This document shows, in pieces, positions 63,457-64,000 of a stretch of 64,000 nt of DNA. The notes beneath the pieces are model-generated. The model was not told the DNA's origin, searched no databases, and saw nothing but the letters and a program-made list of their open reading frames with translations. The position numbers and the translations under genes were made by a program. Source of the DNA: Actinomycetes bacterium (GTDB lineage Bacteria; Actinomycetota; Thermoleophilia; Solirubrobacterales; Solirubrobacteraceae). Positions within the stretch are counted from its first letter, which is position 1, and every line of letters starts with the position of its first letter. The stretch covers positions 1 through 64,000 of the forward strand of contig JAJYHG010000251.1 in the NCBI GenBank assembly GCA_021784895.1, in the 5' to 3' direction.

Positions 63457-64000
63457 TGCCAGCAGCCGGCCATCACTCCAAACTGATCACCTGCGTCCTG
63501 CTGCCACGCTTCGATCTGGTGCACGCCGCCGAAGGGCGAGCCGAGCTGCTGGGCGTGGCGGCGGCGATCGCGCCCGAGCCGGGCAGCCAGCTGATCGGCG
63601 GCGTCTCGGCGACCGCCGAGACGTTTGGCGTGAGCCCCGGGATGCGCCTGGGCGAGGCGCTCGCGCGTTGCCCGCAGCTGCGGCTGATCCCGCCCGATCC
63701 GGCCGGTCTCGAAGAGCGCTGGGAGCGGATGCTGTTCGCGCTGGAGTCGATCGGGGCGGCGGTTGAGCCACTGCGCCCAGGGGTCGCGTGCTTCGACGCC
63801 CGCGGACTCTTGCGGCTGCACGCCGGTAGCGGGGCCGCTGGGATCGAGAGCGTGCTGCGGGCGGCCAGGCGCGCACTCGGCACGCCCGCTCGTTTCGGGG
63901 TGGCGCCCACCCGTTTCGCTGCGCTGGCAGCGGCGGCGCGGGCGCGGGCCCGCCAGCCGCTGATCCTCGCTGGCGATCTCCGAACGACCCGTGAGTTCCT
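63456..64000 (+). CDS. Y-family DNA polymerase, ImuB-like (3' truncated by window edge)
   Basis: GTG frame: VPAAGHHSKLITCVLLPRFDLVHAAEGRAELLGVAAAIAPEPGSQLIGGVSATAETFGVSPGMRLGEALARCPQLRLIPPDPAGLEERWERMLFALESIGAAVEPLRPGVACFDARGL...; missing from the ORF track because there is no stop before the edge. Confidence 0.85.
   Translation, partial: MPAAGHHSKLITCVLLPRFDLVHAAEGRAELLGVAAAIAPEPGSQLIGGVSATAETFGVSPGMRLGEALARCPQLRLIPPDPAGLEERWERMLFALESIGAAVEPLRPGVACFDARGLLRLHAGSGAAGIESVLRAARRALGTPARFGVAPTRFAALAAAARARARQPLILAGDLRTTREF

Noticed and set aside
63440-63766. 108-aa plus-strand ORF listed in the track
   Set aside because: Wrong frame; the frame from 63456 encodes a recognisable Y-family polymerase running off the window end.

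Overview
64-kb window of a high-GC chromosome, probably actinobacterial (possibly Thermoleophilia/Solirubrobacterales-like; this is an inference from gene content, not a database result). About the first 18.2 kb is the tuf 3' end followed by the S10-spc-alpha ribosomal protein superoperon (rpsJ to rplQ, with secY, adk, map, rpoA). It has notable departures: low-complexity extensions on L22, S3 and S17, an acyltransferase gene between secY and adk, and no infA between map and rpmJ. Next come a VapBC-like toxin-antitoxin pair, a 14-repeat Cys-paired secreted protein, truA, surE, ligA, and an EmrB-type MFS/MarR pair with a MarR-like operator inside an apparently leaderless promoter. An accessory locus follows, with a TOTE-type archaeo-eukaryotic primase plus SF2 helicase gene between an unusual nested inverted repeat and a tRNA-Pro(CGG). 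The rest holds central-metabolism genes (pyruvate carboxylase, 3-hydroxybutyryl-CoA dehydrogenase, fused isobutyryl-CoA mutase IcmF), secreted beta-propeller-like proteins, a TnpB remnant, a CHASE2 adenylate cyclase, greA, recD2, a polysaccharide deacetylase, a GT28-like glycosyltransferase, a TadG-like protein, and at the right edge a Y-family polymerase gene whose start overlaps a perfect SOS box. The most interesting signals are the TOTE-like primase-helicase locus, a 54-bp palindromic repeat found in-frame inside icmF and again at about 20.0 kb, the SOS box at the polymerase start, the 28.6-kb nested inverted repeat, and several decayed gene fragments. All calls were made by eye from the sequence and supplied translations; no database search was run.
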